DNA of 64,000 bases from Microvirga sp. (GCF_014699075.1 NZ_JACXAB010000006.1:124001-188000); one strand, 5' to 3'; positions 54,198-63,408 are shown, counted from the stretch's first letter. Notes: generated by a model not told the origin, from the letters alone. Numbers and translations: made by a program.

Positions 54198-55505
54198 TTA
54201 ATTCGGAAAGGCCATCTGCGGCAGCAGCATGACAATGCTCGGGAACACCGTGATGATCGCCACCGCCACCACGAGCAGGAAGAAGAACGGCAGCGAGGCC
54301 AGGGCCACCGTGTTCGAATCCTTGCCCGACATGGTTTGCAGCACGAAGAGGTTGAAGCCGACCGGCGGCGAGACCTCGGCCATCTCGACCACGAGAATGA
54401 GGAAGATGCCGAACCAGATCAGGTCGAAGCCTGCCGTCTTCACCATGGGGATCACCACCGCGGTGGTGAGCACGATCATGGAGATGCCGTCGAGCGCGGT
54501 GCCGAGCAGGATGTACATGATCGTGAGCGCTGCGATGAGCGCGTAGGGCGAGAGGTGCAGACCGTCGACCCACGAGGCGAGCGCCTGGGGAATGCCCGTA
54601 TAGGCCATGGAGGTCGACATGAACGAGGCGCCGGCCAGGATCAGCATGATCATGCAGGTGATCCGCGTCGTGCCCATGACGCTTTTCCAGAACGAGTCCC
54701 ACGACAACGAGCCCGACCACCAGGCAATGGCGAGCGAGCCGAGCACGCCCCAGGCGGCGCATTCGGTGGCCGTGGCCCAGCCGAGCAGCAGGGTGAGGAA
54801 CACGAGCGTGATCAGGAGGGCCACGGGGATGAGGTTGGCCGATTCCCGCAGCTTCTCGCGAAAGCTCATGGTCGGTTCGGGCGGGGGCGCCTTCTTCGGG
54901 TTGAGCATCGACCACACGGCGATGTAGCCGGAATAGAGCGCCATCACGAGAAGGCCCGGCAGGAAGCCGGCGAGAAAGATCTGGATGATCGAGACGTTCG
55001 CCGCCACCGCATAGACCACCATCGTGATCGAGGGCGGGATGAGGATGCCGAGCGTGCCGGCGCCGGCGAGCGACCCCAAGCTCACCATGTCGTCGTAGCC
55101 GCGCTTCTTCAGCTCCGGCAGGGCGATCTTGGCCACCGTCGCGCAGGTGGCGGCGGACGAGCCGGAGACCGAGCCGAAGATGCCGCAGGCGAGCACATTC
55201 ACGTGCATCAGCCGCCCAGGGAGCCAGTTGAGCCAGGGCGCGAGGCCGCGGAACATCTCCTCCGACAGCCGGGTGCGGAACAGGATCTCGCCCATCCAGA
55301 TGAAGAGCGGCAGCGCCGCAAGCGTCCAGGAGGCGGAATTGCCCCAGATCGTGGTGGCGAGCACGGAGCCTGCCGGAATGCCGCCACCCACGAACTGCAT
55401 GCCGACCCAGCCGCAGGCCATGAGCGCAATGGCGATCCACACGCCGCCCGCGAGCAGCACCGCGAGCAGCAGGAGCAGCAGGCCGGAAATCTCGATGAGT
55501 TCCAT
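54198..55505 (-). CDS. TRAP transporter large permease (DctM family)
   Basis: A 435-residue protein with about 12 membrane helices. Typical DctM segments: PLFIWMGEILFRTRLSEEMF, SGSSAATCATVAKIALPELK, SLAGAGTLGILIPPSITMVV, LLGTALDGISMIVLTTAVVI and VEMAEVSPPVGFNLFVLQTM. It moves substrate with sodium in partnership with the small subunit (dctQ, 6 bp upstream) and the receptor (32 bp downstream). Confidence 0.96.
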   Translation of the reverse strand: MELIEISGLLLLLLAVLLAGGVWIAIALMACGWVGMQFVGGGIPAGSVLATTIWGNSASWTLAALPLFIWMGEILFRTRLSEEMFRGLAPWLNWLPGRLMHVNVLACGIFGSVSGSSAATCATVAKIALPELKKRGYDDMVSLGSLAGAGTLGILIPPSITMVVYAVAANVSIIQIFLAGFLPGLLVMALYSGYIAVWSMLNPKKAPPPEPTMSFREKLRESANLIPVALLITLVFLTLLLGWATATECAAWGVLGSLAIAWWSGSLSWDSFWKSVMGTTRITCMIMLILAGASFMSTSMAYTGIPQALASWVDGLHLSPYALIAALTIMYILLGTALDGISMIVLTTAVVIPMVKTAGFDLIWFGIFLILVVEMAEVSPPVGFNLFVLQTMSGKDSNTVALASLPFFFLLVVAVAIITVFPSIVMLLPQMAFPN

Positions 55506-55511
55506 GTCGCC

Positions 55512-56057
55512 CTACACTCCGCTCTGGATCGCGCGCTCCACCACCTCTTCGGCCGTGGTGGCGGGCGGCTTCTCATAGCGCGGGTCGCCGCCGCGCAGCA
55601 CATGGATGAACTCGTCGAGAAAGGCGATGAACAGGATCACGAGGCCGGTGGCATAGCCGATCTGGGGGATCCAGAGCGGAATCGCCAGCACCCCCTGAGC
55701 CATGTCGTTGAAGCGCCAGCTGTCAAAGGTCAGTTGCACCGCATGCCAGGCGAAGAAGCCCACGAAGCCGAGCCCGATCACGAGGGAGAACATCTCGAAC
55801 CACCAGCGGGTGCGCCCCTGCACGCGATCGGTGAGCAACCCCACCCGGATCATCTCGCCGGACCGGAAGGTGTGGGCCAGCCCCAGGAACGCCATCGCGG
55901 CCATCGACCAGGAGGCGAGGTCGTCCCCGGCCGGGATGTTGATCCCGATGCCGCGCCCGAGGGAGAGGCCCATCATCAGCAGGAAGATCACGATCAGAAA
56001 CAGGCCAGCGAGATAGCCGGCGAAGAGATAGAGGCCGTCGAGAGCGGAACGGAGCAT
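55512..56057 (-). CDS. TRAP transporter small permease (DctQ family)
   Basis: A 181-residue four-helix membrane protein. Helices near 10-30 (LFAGYLAGLFLIVIFLLMMG), 45-65 (ASWSMAAMAFLGLAHTFRSG), 85-110 (MFSLVIGLGFVGFFAWHAVQ) and 135-155 (IGYATGLVILFIAFLDEFI). The motif GEMIRVGLLTDRV is found across DctQ proteins. It heads the operon. The signal-free N-terminus is usual. Confidence 0.93.
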   Translation of the reverse strand: MLRSALDGLYLFAGYLAGLFLIVIFLLMMGLSLGRGIGINIPAGDDLASWSMAAMAFLGLAHTFRSGEMIRVGLLTDRVQGRTRWWFEMFSLVIGLGFVGFFAWHAVQLTFDSWRFNDMAQGVLAIPLWIPQIGYATGLVILFIAFLDEFIHVLRGGDPRYEKPPATTAEEVVERAIQSGV

Positions 56058-56507
56058 GCAGTCTGTTTTCTTTCGCGCCCGATGCGCGAGCCAGAGCTTA
56101 ACCCGACGGCAGGCGGGGGCAAGGGCTTCAATGGGACTGAATGCACAAGCTTTCCGTCTTTGCTGCGCAAGGTGTGGGCAGGGATGAGCGTCAGACCGGA
56201 TGTCATCCCGGACGAAGCGCAGCGAAGATCCGGGATCGGACGCACAATAGAGCCCATGTTTCCCTTCCCCGTGTGGAGAGCGGGTGCTGCGCAGCGGCTG
56301 GGGGGTGTGAGCGATAGCCTATTCAGGTCCGGCGCCGGCACCCCCAATTCCAACTCCTCTGCACAAGGGGGAGGAGGGCTCCCGCGCTACATTCCTCACG
56401 CGATCTCGGGTTCCGCAGACTTGGTCCCGGATGACCTTGGAAAGCAACCTCCCGTGCGACCTCCCGCCCTCTCCAGGAACCCTCGCCAGCACCCTATCTT
56501 CATGCTA
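56058..56507. repeat. gene-free stretch with REP-like repeat before the radical-SAM gene
   Basis: About 450 bp without a convincing gene on either strand. GTCATCCCGGACGAAGCG...GATCCGGGATCGGAC at about 56199-56243 belongs to the same repeat family as 5670 and 53068. A GC-rich inverted segment follows (GTCCGGCGCCGGCAC). Confidence 0.55.
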
Positions 56508-56522
56508 GAACAAAAAGCGAAC
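56508..56522 (+). promoter_or_regulatory. LexA-type operator before the radical-SAM/UdgX genes
   Basis: GAAC (56508-56511), AAAAAGC, GAAC (56519-56522): perfect GAAC-N7-GAAC, the inverse form of the SOS box, 17 bp before the ATG. Read on the other strand it is GTTCGCTTTTTGTTC, close to the other two boxes. Confidence 0.65.
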
Positions 56523-56539
56523 AATTCAGCGAAAGACCC

Positions 56540-57754
56540 ATGGACGAGAAGCTTTCGAAGAAGCTGCGCATCCTGGCGGACGCGGCCAAGTATGACGCCT
56601 CCTGCTCCTCCTCCGGAGCGCCCAAGCGCAAGTCGGATCCCGACGGCCTCGGCTCCACGGTGGGGACTGGGATCTGTCACGCCTACACGCCGGATGGGCG
56701 TTGCGTGTCGCTGCTCAAGATCCTGCTGACGAACTACTGCCTGTTCGACTGCGCCTATTGCGTAAACCGGCGCTCGTCCAACGTGAAGCGGGCGAAGTTC
56801 TCGGTCGACGAGGTGGTGACCCTCACGGTCGAGTTCTACAAGCGCAACTACATCGAGGGGCTGTTCCTGTCCTCCGGCATCATCCGCTCGCCCGACTACA
56901 CGATGGAGCAGATGATCCTGGTGGCGAAGAAGCTGCGGCGCGATCACGGCTTTCGCGGCTACATCCACCTGAAGACCATCCCTGAGGCGAGCCCCTGGCT
57001 CATCGAGGAGGCGGGCCTGTGGGCCGACCGCCTGTCGATCAACCTCGAACTGCCCACAGAAAAGAGCCTGGAGCAGCTGGCGCCCGAGAAGGACGGTGCC
57101 TCCATCGAGACCGCCATGGCGCAGATGTCCGAGCGCATCGAGGAGGCACGCGAGGAGCGCCGGCATTTCTCGCCCGCCGGACAGACCACGCAGATGATCG
57201 TCGGCGCCGACGAGACGACGGACGCGGATGTCTTGCGCAAATCCGCCACGCTCTACGGCCACTACGCCATGAAGCGCGTGTATTACTCGGCTTTCAGCCC
57301 GATTCCGGATTCGAGCGCGATCCTGCCGCTCAAATCTCCGCCGCTCATGCGCGAGAACAGGCTGTACCAAGCCGATTGGCTGCTGCGCTATTACGGCTTC
57401 GACGTGGACGAGATCGCCTCGTCGGCCGAGAAAGGCATGCTCGACCTCGATGTCGACCCGAAGCTCGCCTGGGCGCTCAAGAACCGCCACCGCTTTCCGG
57501 TGGACGTGAACCGGGCCGAGCGCGAGATGCTGCTGCGCGTGCCGGGCCTCGGTGCCCGCGCAGTCGACAAGATCGTGGTGGCGCGCAAGCACACGACCTT
57601 GCGCCTAGAGGATGTCGCCCGCCTGACCTCCGGGCTCAAGCGCGCCAAGCCCTTCCTCATCACGGCCGATCACCATCCGAAAGCACGGCTCGACAAGCTC
57701 GACCTGCGCGAACGGCTGATCGAGAAGCCGGAGCAGCTGAGCTTGTTCGTATGA
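56540..57754 (+). CDS. putative DNA modification/repair radical SAM protein (UdgX-linked)
   Basis: A 404-residue radical-SAM enzyme. The cluster cysteines are at 67, 71 and 74 (NYCLFDCAYCVN, C-x3-C-x2-C). Other family signatures: AAKYDASCSSSGAPKRKSDP, FLSSGIIRSPDYTMEQM, GYIHLKTIPEASPWLIEEAG and a C-terminal helix-hairpin-helix (LLRVPGLGARAVDKIVVARK) that likely binds DNA. This matches the family described as rSAM linked to UDG (TIGR03916), whose reaction is unknown. In most genomes it sits beside a DUF4130-UdgX gene, as here. A LexA box is in front. Extra Cys at 22, 46 and 55 may add metal binding. Confidence 0.93.
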   Translation: MDEKLSKKLRILADAAKYDASCSSSGAPKRKSDPDGLGSTVGTGICHAYTPDGRCVSLLKILLTNYCLFDCAYCVNRRSSNVKRAKFSVDEVVTLTVEFYKRNYIEGLFLSSGIIRSPDYTMEQMILVAKKLRRDHGFRGYIHLKTIPEASPWLIEEAGLWADRLSINLELPTEKSLEQLAPEKDGASIETAMAQMSERIEEAREERRHFSPAGQTTQMIVGADETTDADVLRKSATLYGHYAMKRVYYSAFSPIPDSSAILPLKSPPLMRENRLYQADWLLRYYGFDVDEIASSAEKGMLDLDVDPKLAWALKNRHRFPVDVNRAEREMLLRVPGLGARAVDKIVVARKHTTLRLEDVARLTSGLKRAKPFLITADHHPKARLDKLDLRERLIEKPEQLSLFV

Positions 57755-57767
57755 ACCGTCCATTCAA

Positions 57768-57908
57768 CTGTCATTCCGGGGCCGCGCAGCGGAGCCCGGA
57801 ATCCATAAACTCGACGTATCAAGATGGGGCGATCAGCGTCGCATCTCTTCTTGCACCGTCAGCGGTTATGGATTCCGGGCCCTCGTTTCACTCGCCCCGG
57901 AATGACAG
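57768..57908. repeat. palindromic mobile-element-like repeat, copy 1 (between rSAM and UdgX)
   Basis: 141 bp bounded by perfect 15-bp terminal inverted repeats CTGTCATTCCGGGGC / GCCCCGGAATGACAG. Inside lie nested arms GCCCGGAATCCATAA and TTATGGATTCCGGGC around a variable centre. Copy 2 is at 63433-63577. It fills the gap between the two DNA-repair genes almost exactly, so the pair may now be transcribed through a large hairpin. Confidence 0.85.
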
Positions 57909-57920
57909 TGGAGGAACCCC

Positions 57921-59363
57921 ATGACCCTCCACCGCATCACCTTGAAAACCGGCGCGGATCTCCACGGTTTCCGCAAGGCCGTGCGCTGGCTGATTGCCGA
58001 GGAGTTGGCGCCGCAGCATGTGATGTTTGCCGTCGACGATGCGCCGGGACTCTTCGGCGACGAGACGGTCGCCATCGCTCCGCCGGTCGCGATCCCGAAG
58101 GGTGTGTCGCGGCTGATCGAGCAGGTGGTCTGCCACAGCGATCCCGAGCGCTACGCCCTGCTCTACAGCCTCGTCTGGCGCGTCCAGAATGGTGAGCGCG
58201 AGCTGTTGGAGGTCGCGAGCGATCCGCTCGTCCACCGCATCGACCTGATGGCTCGCTCCGTGCGCCGCGACCTGCACAAGATGCACGCCTTCGTGCGCTT
58301 CCGCCGGATGGGAGGCCATGAGCTTGAGCGCTTCGCGGCCTGGTTCGAGCCGGAGCATTTCATTCTGGAGGCGGCAGCGCCCTTCTTCGTCGACCGCTTC
58401 CGTTCGATGGATTGGACGATCCTCACGCCCATCGGCTCGGCGCGCTGGGACCGGCATGAGCTCGCCTTCGGGCCTCCCAGGCGGCGCGAGGATGCCCCGG
58501 ATGAGGACAGCTTCGAGGAGGGGTGGCGCGGCTATTACGAGAGCATATTCAACCCGGCCAGGGTGAACCCCACGGCCATGCGGGCGGAGATGCCCAAAAA
58601 GTATTGGCGCAACATGCCGGAGACCGCCGCAATCCCCGGCTTGATCCAAACCGCCGCCCAGCGCGTTGAACGGATGATCGAACAGGAGGCGACGATGCCC
58701 GCCAAACGCACGCCTGAACGCGCCATTGAAGCTATGTGGGATCAGGAACCGAAGACGCTTGAAGAGCTCAACGCCATCATCGCCAAGGCGGGACCGCTGG
58801 TGCCCGGCGCCACCCAGGCGGTGTTCGGCGAAGGCCCGCATCATGCGGAAATCGTCTTCGTCGGCGAGCAGCCGGGCGACCAGGAGGACCTGCAGGGGCG
58901 GCCCTTCGTGGGGCCCGCCGGCAAGCTTCTCACCCAGGCCATGCGGGAAGCCGGAATCGAGCGCGAACAGGTCTATCTCACCAATGCGGTGAAGCATTTC
59001 AAGTTCGAGCAGCGCGGCCACCGGCGCATCCACGCCAAGCCCACCACCGGCGAGGTGAAGCACTACCGGCCCTGGCTGATGAAGGAGCTGGAGCTGGTGC
59101 GGCCGAAGCTCATCGTCGCTCTGGGAGCCACCGCCGTTCTGGCACTGTCCGGCAAGGCGACGCCGATCACCCGCTCGCGCGGACGCGCCACGTTCGGCCC
59201 TTACCAGGGCTACATCACCGTGCATCCGAGCTATCTGCTGCGGCTGCCCGACGAGGCAACGAAGCGCGAGGCCTACGAGGCGTTCCTGGGCGATCTGCGC
59301 CGCATCCACGATTTGGCACAGGCGGATCTGGAAACGGGCGAGCTGCGGCTGGCGGCGGAATAG
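57921..59363 (+). CDS. DUF4130 - UdgX-type uracil-DNA glycosylase fusion without cysteines in the glycosylase domain
   Basis: A 480-residue two-domain protein. Residues 1-245 are the DUF4130/SAM-linked domain (TLHRITLKTGADLHGFRKAV, FRSMDWTILTPIGSARWDRH, YYESIFNPARVNPTAMRAEM). Residues 265-480 are UdgX: GEQPGDQEDLQGRPFVGPAG (315-334), NAVKHFKFEQ, the UdgX-only loop RGHRRIHAKP with the uracil-trapping His at 371, and HPSYLLR (435-441). UdgX covalently captures uracil in DNA. The CxxC before ATQAVFGEGP and the Cys before RPWL that bind the Fe-S cluster in known UdgX are Ala/Gly and Tyr here, and residues 245-480 hold no Cys. The preceding gene is the partner rSAM protein. Confidence 0.92.
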   Translation: MTLHRITLKTGADLHGFRKAVRWLIAEELAPQHVMFAVDDAPGLFGDETVAIAPPVAIPKGVSRLIEQVVCHSDPERYALLYSLVWRVQNGERELLEVASDPLVHRIDLMARSVRRDLHKMHAFVRFRRMGGHELERFAAWFEPEHFILEAAAPFFVDRFRSMDWTILTPIGSARWDRHELAFGPPRRREDAPDEDSFEEGWRGYYESIFNPARVNPTAMRAEMPKKYWRNMPETAAIPGLIQTAAQRVERMIEQEATMPAKRTPERAIEAMWDQEPKTLEELNAIIAKAGPLVPGATQAVFGEGPHHAEIVFVGEQPGDQEDLQGRPFVGPAGKLLTQAMREAGIEREQVYLTNAVKHFKFEQRGHRRIHAKPTTGEVKHYRPWLMKELELVRPKLIVALGATAVLALSGKATPITRSRGRATFGPYQGYITVHPSYLLRLPDEATKREAYEAFLGDLRRIHDLAQADLETGELRLAAE

Positions 59364-59483
59364 GCAGGGGCGCGGCCTACCCCTCCAGGGGAATTGCCAG
59401 CCTAGCGACAAGAGCAGACCCTGGCCGCGCCGGAGCCGCTTTGGTTCGGCACAGGGAGGCGCCGGAAAACCGGCGGAAGAGCC

Positions 59484-59756
59484 ATGCCGCAATTCGTAAT
59501 CGAGCGAGACATGCCGAACGTGGGCAATCTGTCTGCTGTGGATCTGCAGCAGGCATCGAGAACCTCGTGCGATACCCTGCGCGAGCTGGGACCCGAGATC
59601 CAATGGGTTCACAGCTACGTCACGGACGACAAGATCTACTGCGTGTACCGGGCGCCGGATGAGGGAATGATCCGCGAGCATGCCCAGAAGGCAGGCTTCC
59701 CGGCCGACAGCATCTCGCAGGTCCGCGCAGTGATCGATCCGACCACGGCGGACTAA
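59484..59756 (+). CDS. DUF4242 domain protein
   Basis: A 90-residue protein of the DUF4242 family: MPQFVIERDMPNVGNLSAVD at the start, ELGPEIQWVHSYVTDDKIYC and VYRAPDEGMIREHAQKAGFP. The fold is a ferredoxin-like dimer and some members bind nickel or other metal; function unknown. GGAAGAG lies before the ATG. Its TAA stop lies at the edge of the AGCATCG-type repeat. Confidence 0.88.
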   Translation: MPQFVIERDMPNVGNLSAVDLQQASRTSCDTLRELGPEIQWVHSYVTDDKIYCVYRAPDEGMIREHAQKAGFPADSISQVRAVIDPTTAD

Positions 59757-59862
59757 AGCATCGGACCCAAAAGCGGACTTGCCCTTTTGGGATCAGATCC
59801 GATGATTTCTTCTTGGATGAGAGCATCGTGTGGTCCGGACCCGGAGGGCCGCACGATGCTCT
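59755..59862. repeat. AGCATCG-type intergenic repeat, copy 2
   Basis: Begins AAAGCATCGG directly in the DUF4242 stop codon and ends CGATGCTCT, 4 bp before the convergent antiporter gene ends. About 70 per cent of positions agree by eye with copy 1 at 11355-11468, including the CCCAAAAG...CTTTTGGG hairpin, which may serve as a terminator. Confidence 0.8.
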
Positions 59863-59865
59863 CAT

Positions 59866-61140
59866 TCAGGCTTCCGCCTGAGCGGCTTCTTTCCGTCGAG
59901 ACGCACGCATCATGAGCTTTCGTCGGCGATCGAGGTGCCGCATCGCCGGCGTGACCGTAATGCCGTGCAGCACGATCGACACCAGGATGATGAATCCCGC
60001 CGTGCTCCAGAGCAAGTTGGCGTTGTCGAATTTCGCGTGATGCAGGGCATAGGCGAGATAATAGATCGAGCCGAGCCCGCGGATTCCGAAGAAGCTGATG
60101 GCCGCCTTCTCATCCGGTGGCGGATCGGTGCCGATCAGCCCGATCCATCCGGCGAGCGGCCGCACCACGAACAGCGCCAGCAGGCCGAAGACGGCAGCCT
60201 GCCATGTAAGGGCGGAGAACAGGTCCCCGCCCGTCATGGCGCCCCCGAGCAGGACGAGCAGCACCATCATCATGAGGCGCTCGAGTTCCTCGGCGAAGTC
60301 GTGAAGCTTGTTGTGATACTCATGTTCGGGCTTCGTCGCCCGCAGGGCCAGCGCCGCCACGAAAACCGCCAGGAAGCCGTAGCCTCTGACCATCTCGGTC
60401 AGGCCATAGGCAATGCAGGTGATGCCCAGCGCCACGAAGCCGGCACCCGTGCGGGAGAGCTTGGCCCGGTTCGGCAGGTGGAAGGTCAGCCAGCCGAGCG
60501 CCCGCCCGATTGCGTAGCCCATGCCGATGCCCGCTGCGATTTTCCAGACGACCGCATAGGCGAACCATTCCGCCACGTTGGCGAGACTTCCCTCCTGCGC
60601 GAAGGCGATGGCGAGCAGAACGAACGGGAAGGCGAGGCCGTCGTTGAGGCCCGCCTCCGAGGTGAGGGTGAAGCGGACCTCATCCTCCTCGCTGTCGCCG
60701 GGCGGCCCCACCTGCACGTCGCTGGCGAGCACCGGATCGGTCGGGGCAAGCGCAGCTCCAAGCAGCAATGCAGCCGCAAGGCTCAAGCCCAGAAGGCTGG
60801 TGCCGAGCCAGGCAAGGGCGAGGATCGTGAGCGGCATGGCGATGCCGAGAAGCCGCCAGGTGAGCCGCCACCGCTTCCAGCCGAAGGGCCGGTCGATCTT
60901 CAGGCCCGCACCCATGAGCGAAACGATGACCACGAACTCGCTCATCCGCTCGACGATGGCGAGTTCCTCGTTGGGATGGGGGATCACACCCGGCAGATCG
61001 GGAAAGGCGAAGATGAGCGCACCGAGCCCAACGCAGAAGATCGGCAGGGACAGGGGCAGTTCCTTCAGGACCATGGGAAGCCAGGCGGTCAAAAGGACAA
61101 CCACCCCGAACCCGGCCAGCACGACGATGTAAGCGCTCAT
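59866..61140 (-). CDS. sodium/cation-proton antiporter (CPA1/NhaP-like)
   Basis: A 424-residue inner-membrane antiporter with about 12 helices. The NhaP-type sites are present: GAALAPTDPVLASDVQVGPP (with the TDP motif), TLTSEAGLNDGLAFPFVLLA (the ND motif of the ion site) and FFGIRGLGSIYYLAYALHHA. It exchanges Na+ or K+ for protons in pH and salt homeostasis. The C-terminus is short and basic, without a regulatory cytoplasmic domain. The transcribed strand runs toward the repeat at 59755. Confidence 0.94.
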   Translation of the reverse strand: MSAYIVVLAGFGVVVLLTAWLPMVLKELPLSLPIFCVGLGALIFAFPDLPGVIPHPNEELAIVERMSEFVVIVSLMGAGLKIDRPFGWKRWRLTWRLLGIAMPLTILALAWLGTSLLGLSLAAALLLGAALAPTDPVLASDVQVGPPGDSEEDEVRFTLTSEAGLNDGLAFPFVLLAIAFAQEGSLANVAEWFAYAVVWKIAAGIGMGYAIGRALGWLTFHLPNRAKLSRTGAGFVALGITCIAYGLTEMVRGYGFLAVFVAALALRATKPEHEYHNKLHDFAEELERLMMMVLLVLLGGAMTGGDLFSALTWQAAVFGLLALFVVRPLAGWIGLIGTDPPPDEKAAISFFGIRGLGSIYYLAYALHHAKFDNANLLWSTAGFIILVSIVLHGITVTPAMRHLDRRRKLMMRASRRKEAAQAEA

Positions 61141-61287
61141 AAGGCAGCGAACGCGGGCCAGACTCGGCAGTTCCGCCCGACGAGGGGTTAATCCCCGTTA
61201 ACTGCCCCTTAAACCGCCACAATTAGGGTGCCTCAGAGCATGAAGGTCGGACCCTATACCGGCTCAATCAATGCGGGGTTTTAAGAC

Positions 61288-63408
61288 GTGGCGAACGGAC
61301 GTGACCGGCGCGAGCCGGTGTTCGATGCGCCCGCTGGGCAGGCGGGGGAGCTTGATTTTCACCTCTCGCCCGAGGACCGGGCAGGGGGAACAATGGCGCG
61401 CAGGCGAGCTTCTGGACCAAGCGGCGGCAGGCCTTCCCGTCCCAGGAAGGTGAAGCGCCGCAGCGGCCGCTCCCTGTTCCGTAAGCTGATCTATGCCGGG
61501 CTCGTGCTCTGCCTCTGGGGCGTGATCGGCGTCGGCGGCATCGTGGCCTATTATGCCTCGCAGCTTCCCCCCATCGACCAGCTTGCCGTTCCCAAGCGCC
61601 CGCCGAACATCGCCATCCTGGCGAGCGACGGCTCGTTTCTCGCCAATCGCGGCGAGACGGGCGGGCGCACGATGACGCTGAAGGAACTGCCGCCCTACCT
61701 GCCCAAGGCGTTCATCGCCATCGAGGACCGGCGCTTCTACGACCATTACGGCATCGACCCGATCGGCATCGGCCGCGCGATCTACCGAAACCTGAGCAAC
61801 AGCGGCGGCCTGCAGGGCGGCTCGACCCTGACGCAGCAGCTCGCCAAGAACCTGTTCCTGACCCAGGAGCGCACCGCCTCGCGCAAGATCCAGGAGGCGA
61901 TCCTGGCGCTCTGGCTCGAGCGCAACTACTCGAAGGACCAGCTCCTCGAACTCTATCTCAACCGGGTCTATTTCGGCGCCGGTGCCTATGGCGTCGAGGC
62001 GGCCGCCCAGCGCTATTACGGCAAGTCCGCGCGCAGCGTGTCGCTGGCGGAAGCCGCCGTGCTGGCGGGCCTCGTCCAGTCGCCCTCGCGGCTTGCCCCC
62101 AACCGCTATCCGGAGCGGGCGCAGGCCCGCGCCGAACTCGTGATCGCGGCCATGAACGACCTCGGCTTCATCACCCCGGGCATGACCAAGACGGCGCTTG
62201 GCGCGCCGGCCGAGCCCGTGCGCCCGAACGGCGCGGGATCGGCCAATTACGCGGCCGATTACGTGATGGACGTGCTCGACGATTTCGTCGGCACGGTGGA
62301 GTCCGACATCATGGTCTCGACCACCGTCGAGCCTGCCCTGCAATCCGCAGCCGAACGCGTGCTCGTGGACGAGCTCAACGCCAAGGGCCAGAAGTTCAAC
62401 GTGAGCCAGGGCGCGGTCGTCGCGATGCAGCCGGACGGGGCCGTGAAGGCCCTGGTCGGCGGCCGCAACTACGAGACGAGCCAGTTCAACCGGGCCATCG
62501 CGGCCCGCCGCCAGCCGGGCTCGTCCTTCAAGCCCTTCGTCTATCTTGCCGCCATGGAGCGGGGCTACACGCCCGACATGGTGATGGAGGATGCGCCCGT
62601 GGCCTATAAGGGCTGGGCGCCGAAAAACTACGACCGCAAATACCGCGGGCCGATCACGATCCGCGATGCGCTGGCGCTCTCACTCAACACCGTGGCGGTG
62701 AAGCTCAACATGGAGGTGGGCCCCAAAACCGTGGTGCAGACCGCGCAGCGCCTCGGCATCTCGTCGCCGCTCCAAGCCAACGGCTCGCTGGCGCTGGGCA
62801 CCTCCGAGGTGACGCCGCTGGAGCTGGTCTCCGCCTACGCGGCCTTCGCCAATGGCGGCATCGGCGTGACGCCCTACGTGATCACCCAGGTGAAGACCAC
62901 CGACGGCAAGCTCATCTACAAGCGCCCTGGCTCAGGCGGCCTCGGACGCGTCATCGACCCTGGCGTCGTGGCCCAGATGAACGAGATGATGCACAACGTC
63001 TTCGTCATCGGCACCGCCCAGAAGGCGCAGATTCCCGGCTGGACTCTCGCCGGCAAGACGGGAACCACCGACGATTACAAGGATGCCTGGTTCGTGGGCT
63101 TCTCCGGCAACCTCGTGGCCGGCGTGTGGCTCGGCAACGACGACGGCGCGCTCACCAAGCGCGTGACCGGCGGCAACCTGCCTACCGAGGTCTGGCACAA
63201 CTTCATGACGGTAGCCCTCAAAGACCAGCAGCCCGTGCCCCTGCCCGGCCTCGAGCGCATGCGCGCACCGTCCGACATTCCCGTGGCCGGCGCTGGAGGC
63301 GCTCCGCGCTACGCCAACGCGGACGGCGAAGGCAGCTGGGTCGCGCCCGCGCCCCAGCGGCGCGCCAGCCGCGAGAAGAACTTCTTGGAGAAGCTGTTCG
63401 GGCTTTAA
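61288..63408 (+). CDS. penicillin-binding protein 1A (bifunctional transglycosylase/transpeptidase)
   Basis: Class-A PBP that polymerises and crosslinks peptidoglycan. The 706-residue protein has a basic cytoplasmic tail (about 1-65), one transmembrane helix (66-90), a GT51 glycosyltransferase domain (catalytic Glu in EDRRFYDHYG near 146; GGSTLTQQLAKN; RKIQEAILALWLE) and a transpeptidase domain with SSFK (Ser 412), SLN (465-467) and KTGTT (590-594). It starts with GTG at 61288; an internal ATG at 61393 (MARRRASGPSGG) would also keep the membrane helix. The C-terminus is low-complexity (VAPAPQRRASREKNFLEKLF). Confidence 0.95.
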   Translation: MANGRDRREPVFDAPAGQAGELDFHLSPEDRAGGTMARRRASGPSGGRPSRPRKVKRRSGRSLFRKLIYAGLVLCLWGVIGVGGIVAYYASQLPPIDQLAVPKRPPNIAILASDGSFLANRGETGGRTMTLKELPPYLPKAFIAIEDRRFYDHYGIDPIGIGRAIYRNLSNSGGLQGGSTLTQQLAKNLFLTQERTASRKIQEAILALWLERNYSKDQLLELYLNRVYFGAGAYGVEAAAQRYYGKSARSVSLAEAAVLAGLVQSPSRLAPNRYPERAQARAELVIAAMNDLGFITPGMTKTALGAPAEPVRPNGAGSANYAADYVMDVLDDFVGTVESDIMVSTTVEPALQSAAERVLVDELNAKGQKFNVSQGAVVAMQPDGAVKALVGGRNYETSQFNRAIAARRQPGSSFKPFVYLAAMERGYTPDMVMEDAPVAYKGWAPKNYDRKYRGPITIRDALALSLNTVAVKLNMEVGPKTVVQTAQRLGISSPLQANGSLALGTSEVTPLELVSAYAAFANGGIGVTPYVITQVKTTDGKLIYKRPGSGGLGRVIDPGVVAQMNEMMHNVFVIGTAQKAQIPGWTLAGKTGTTDDYKDAWFVGFSGNLVAGVWLGNDDGALTKRVTGGNLPTEVWHNFMTVALKDQQPVPLPGLERMRAPSDIPVAGAGGAPRYANADGEGSWVAPAPQRRASREKNFLEKLFGL

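Noticed and set aside
56471..56496. GGAAC-like -35 before the rSAM gene
   Set aside because: GGAAC at 56476 has no GTT at 16-17 bp spacing, so not an EcfG promoter.
54336..56729. 797-codon open frame antisense to the TRAP operon
   Set aside because: Very His/Arg/Glu-rich antisense shadow; the minus strand encodes clear DctP, DctM and DctQ.
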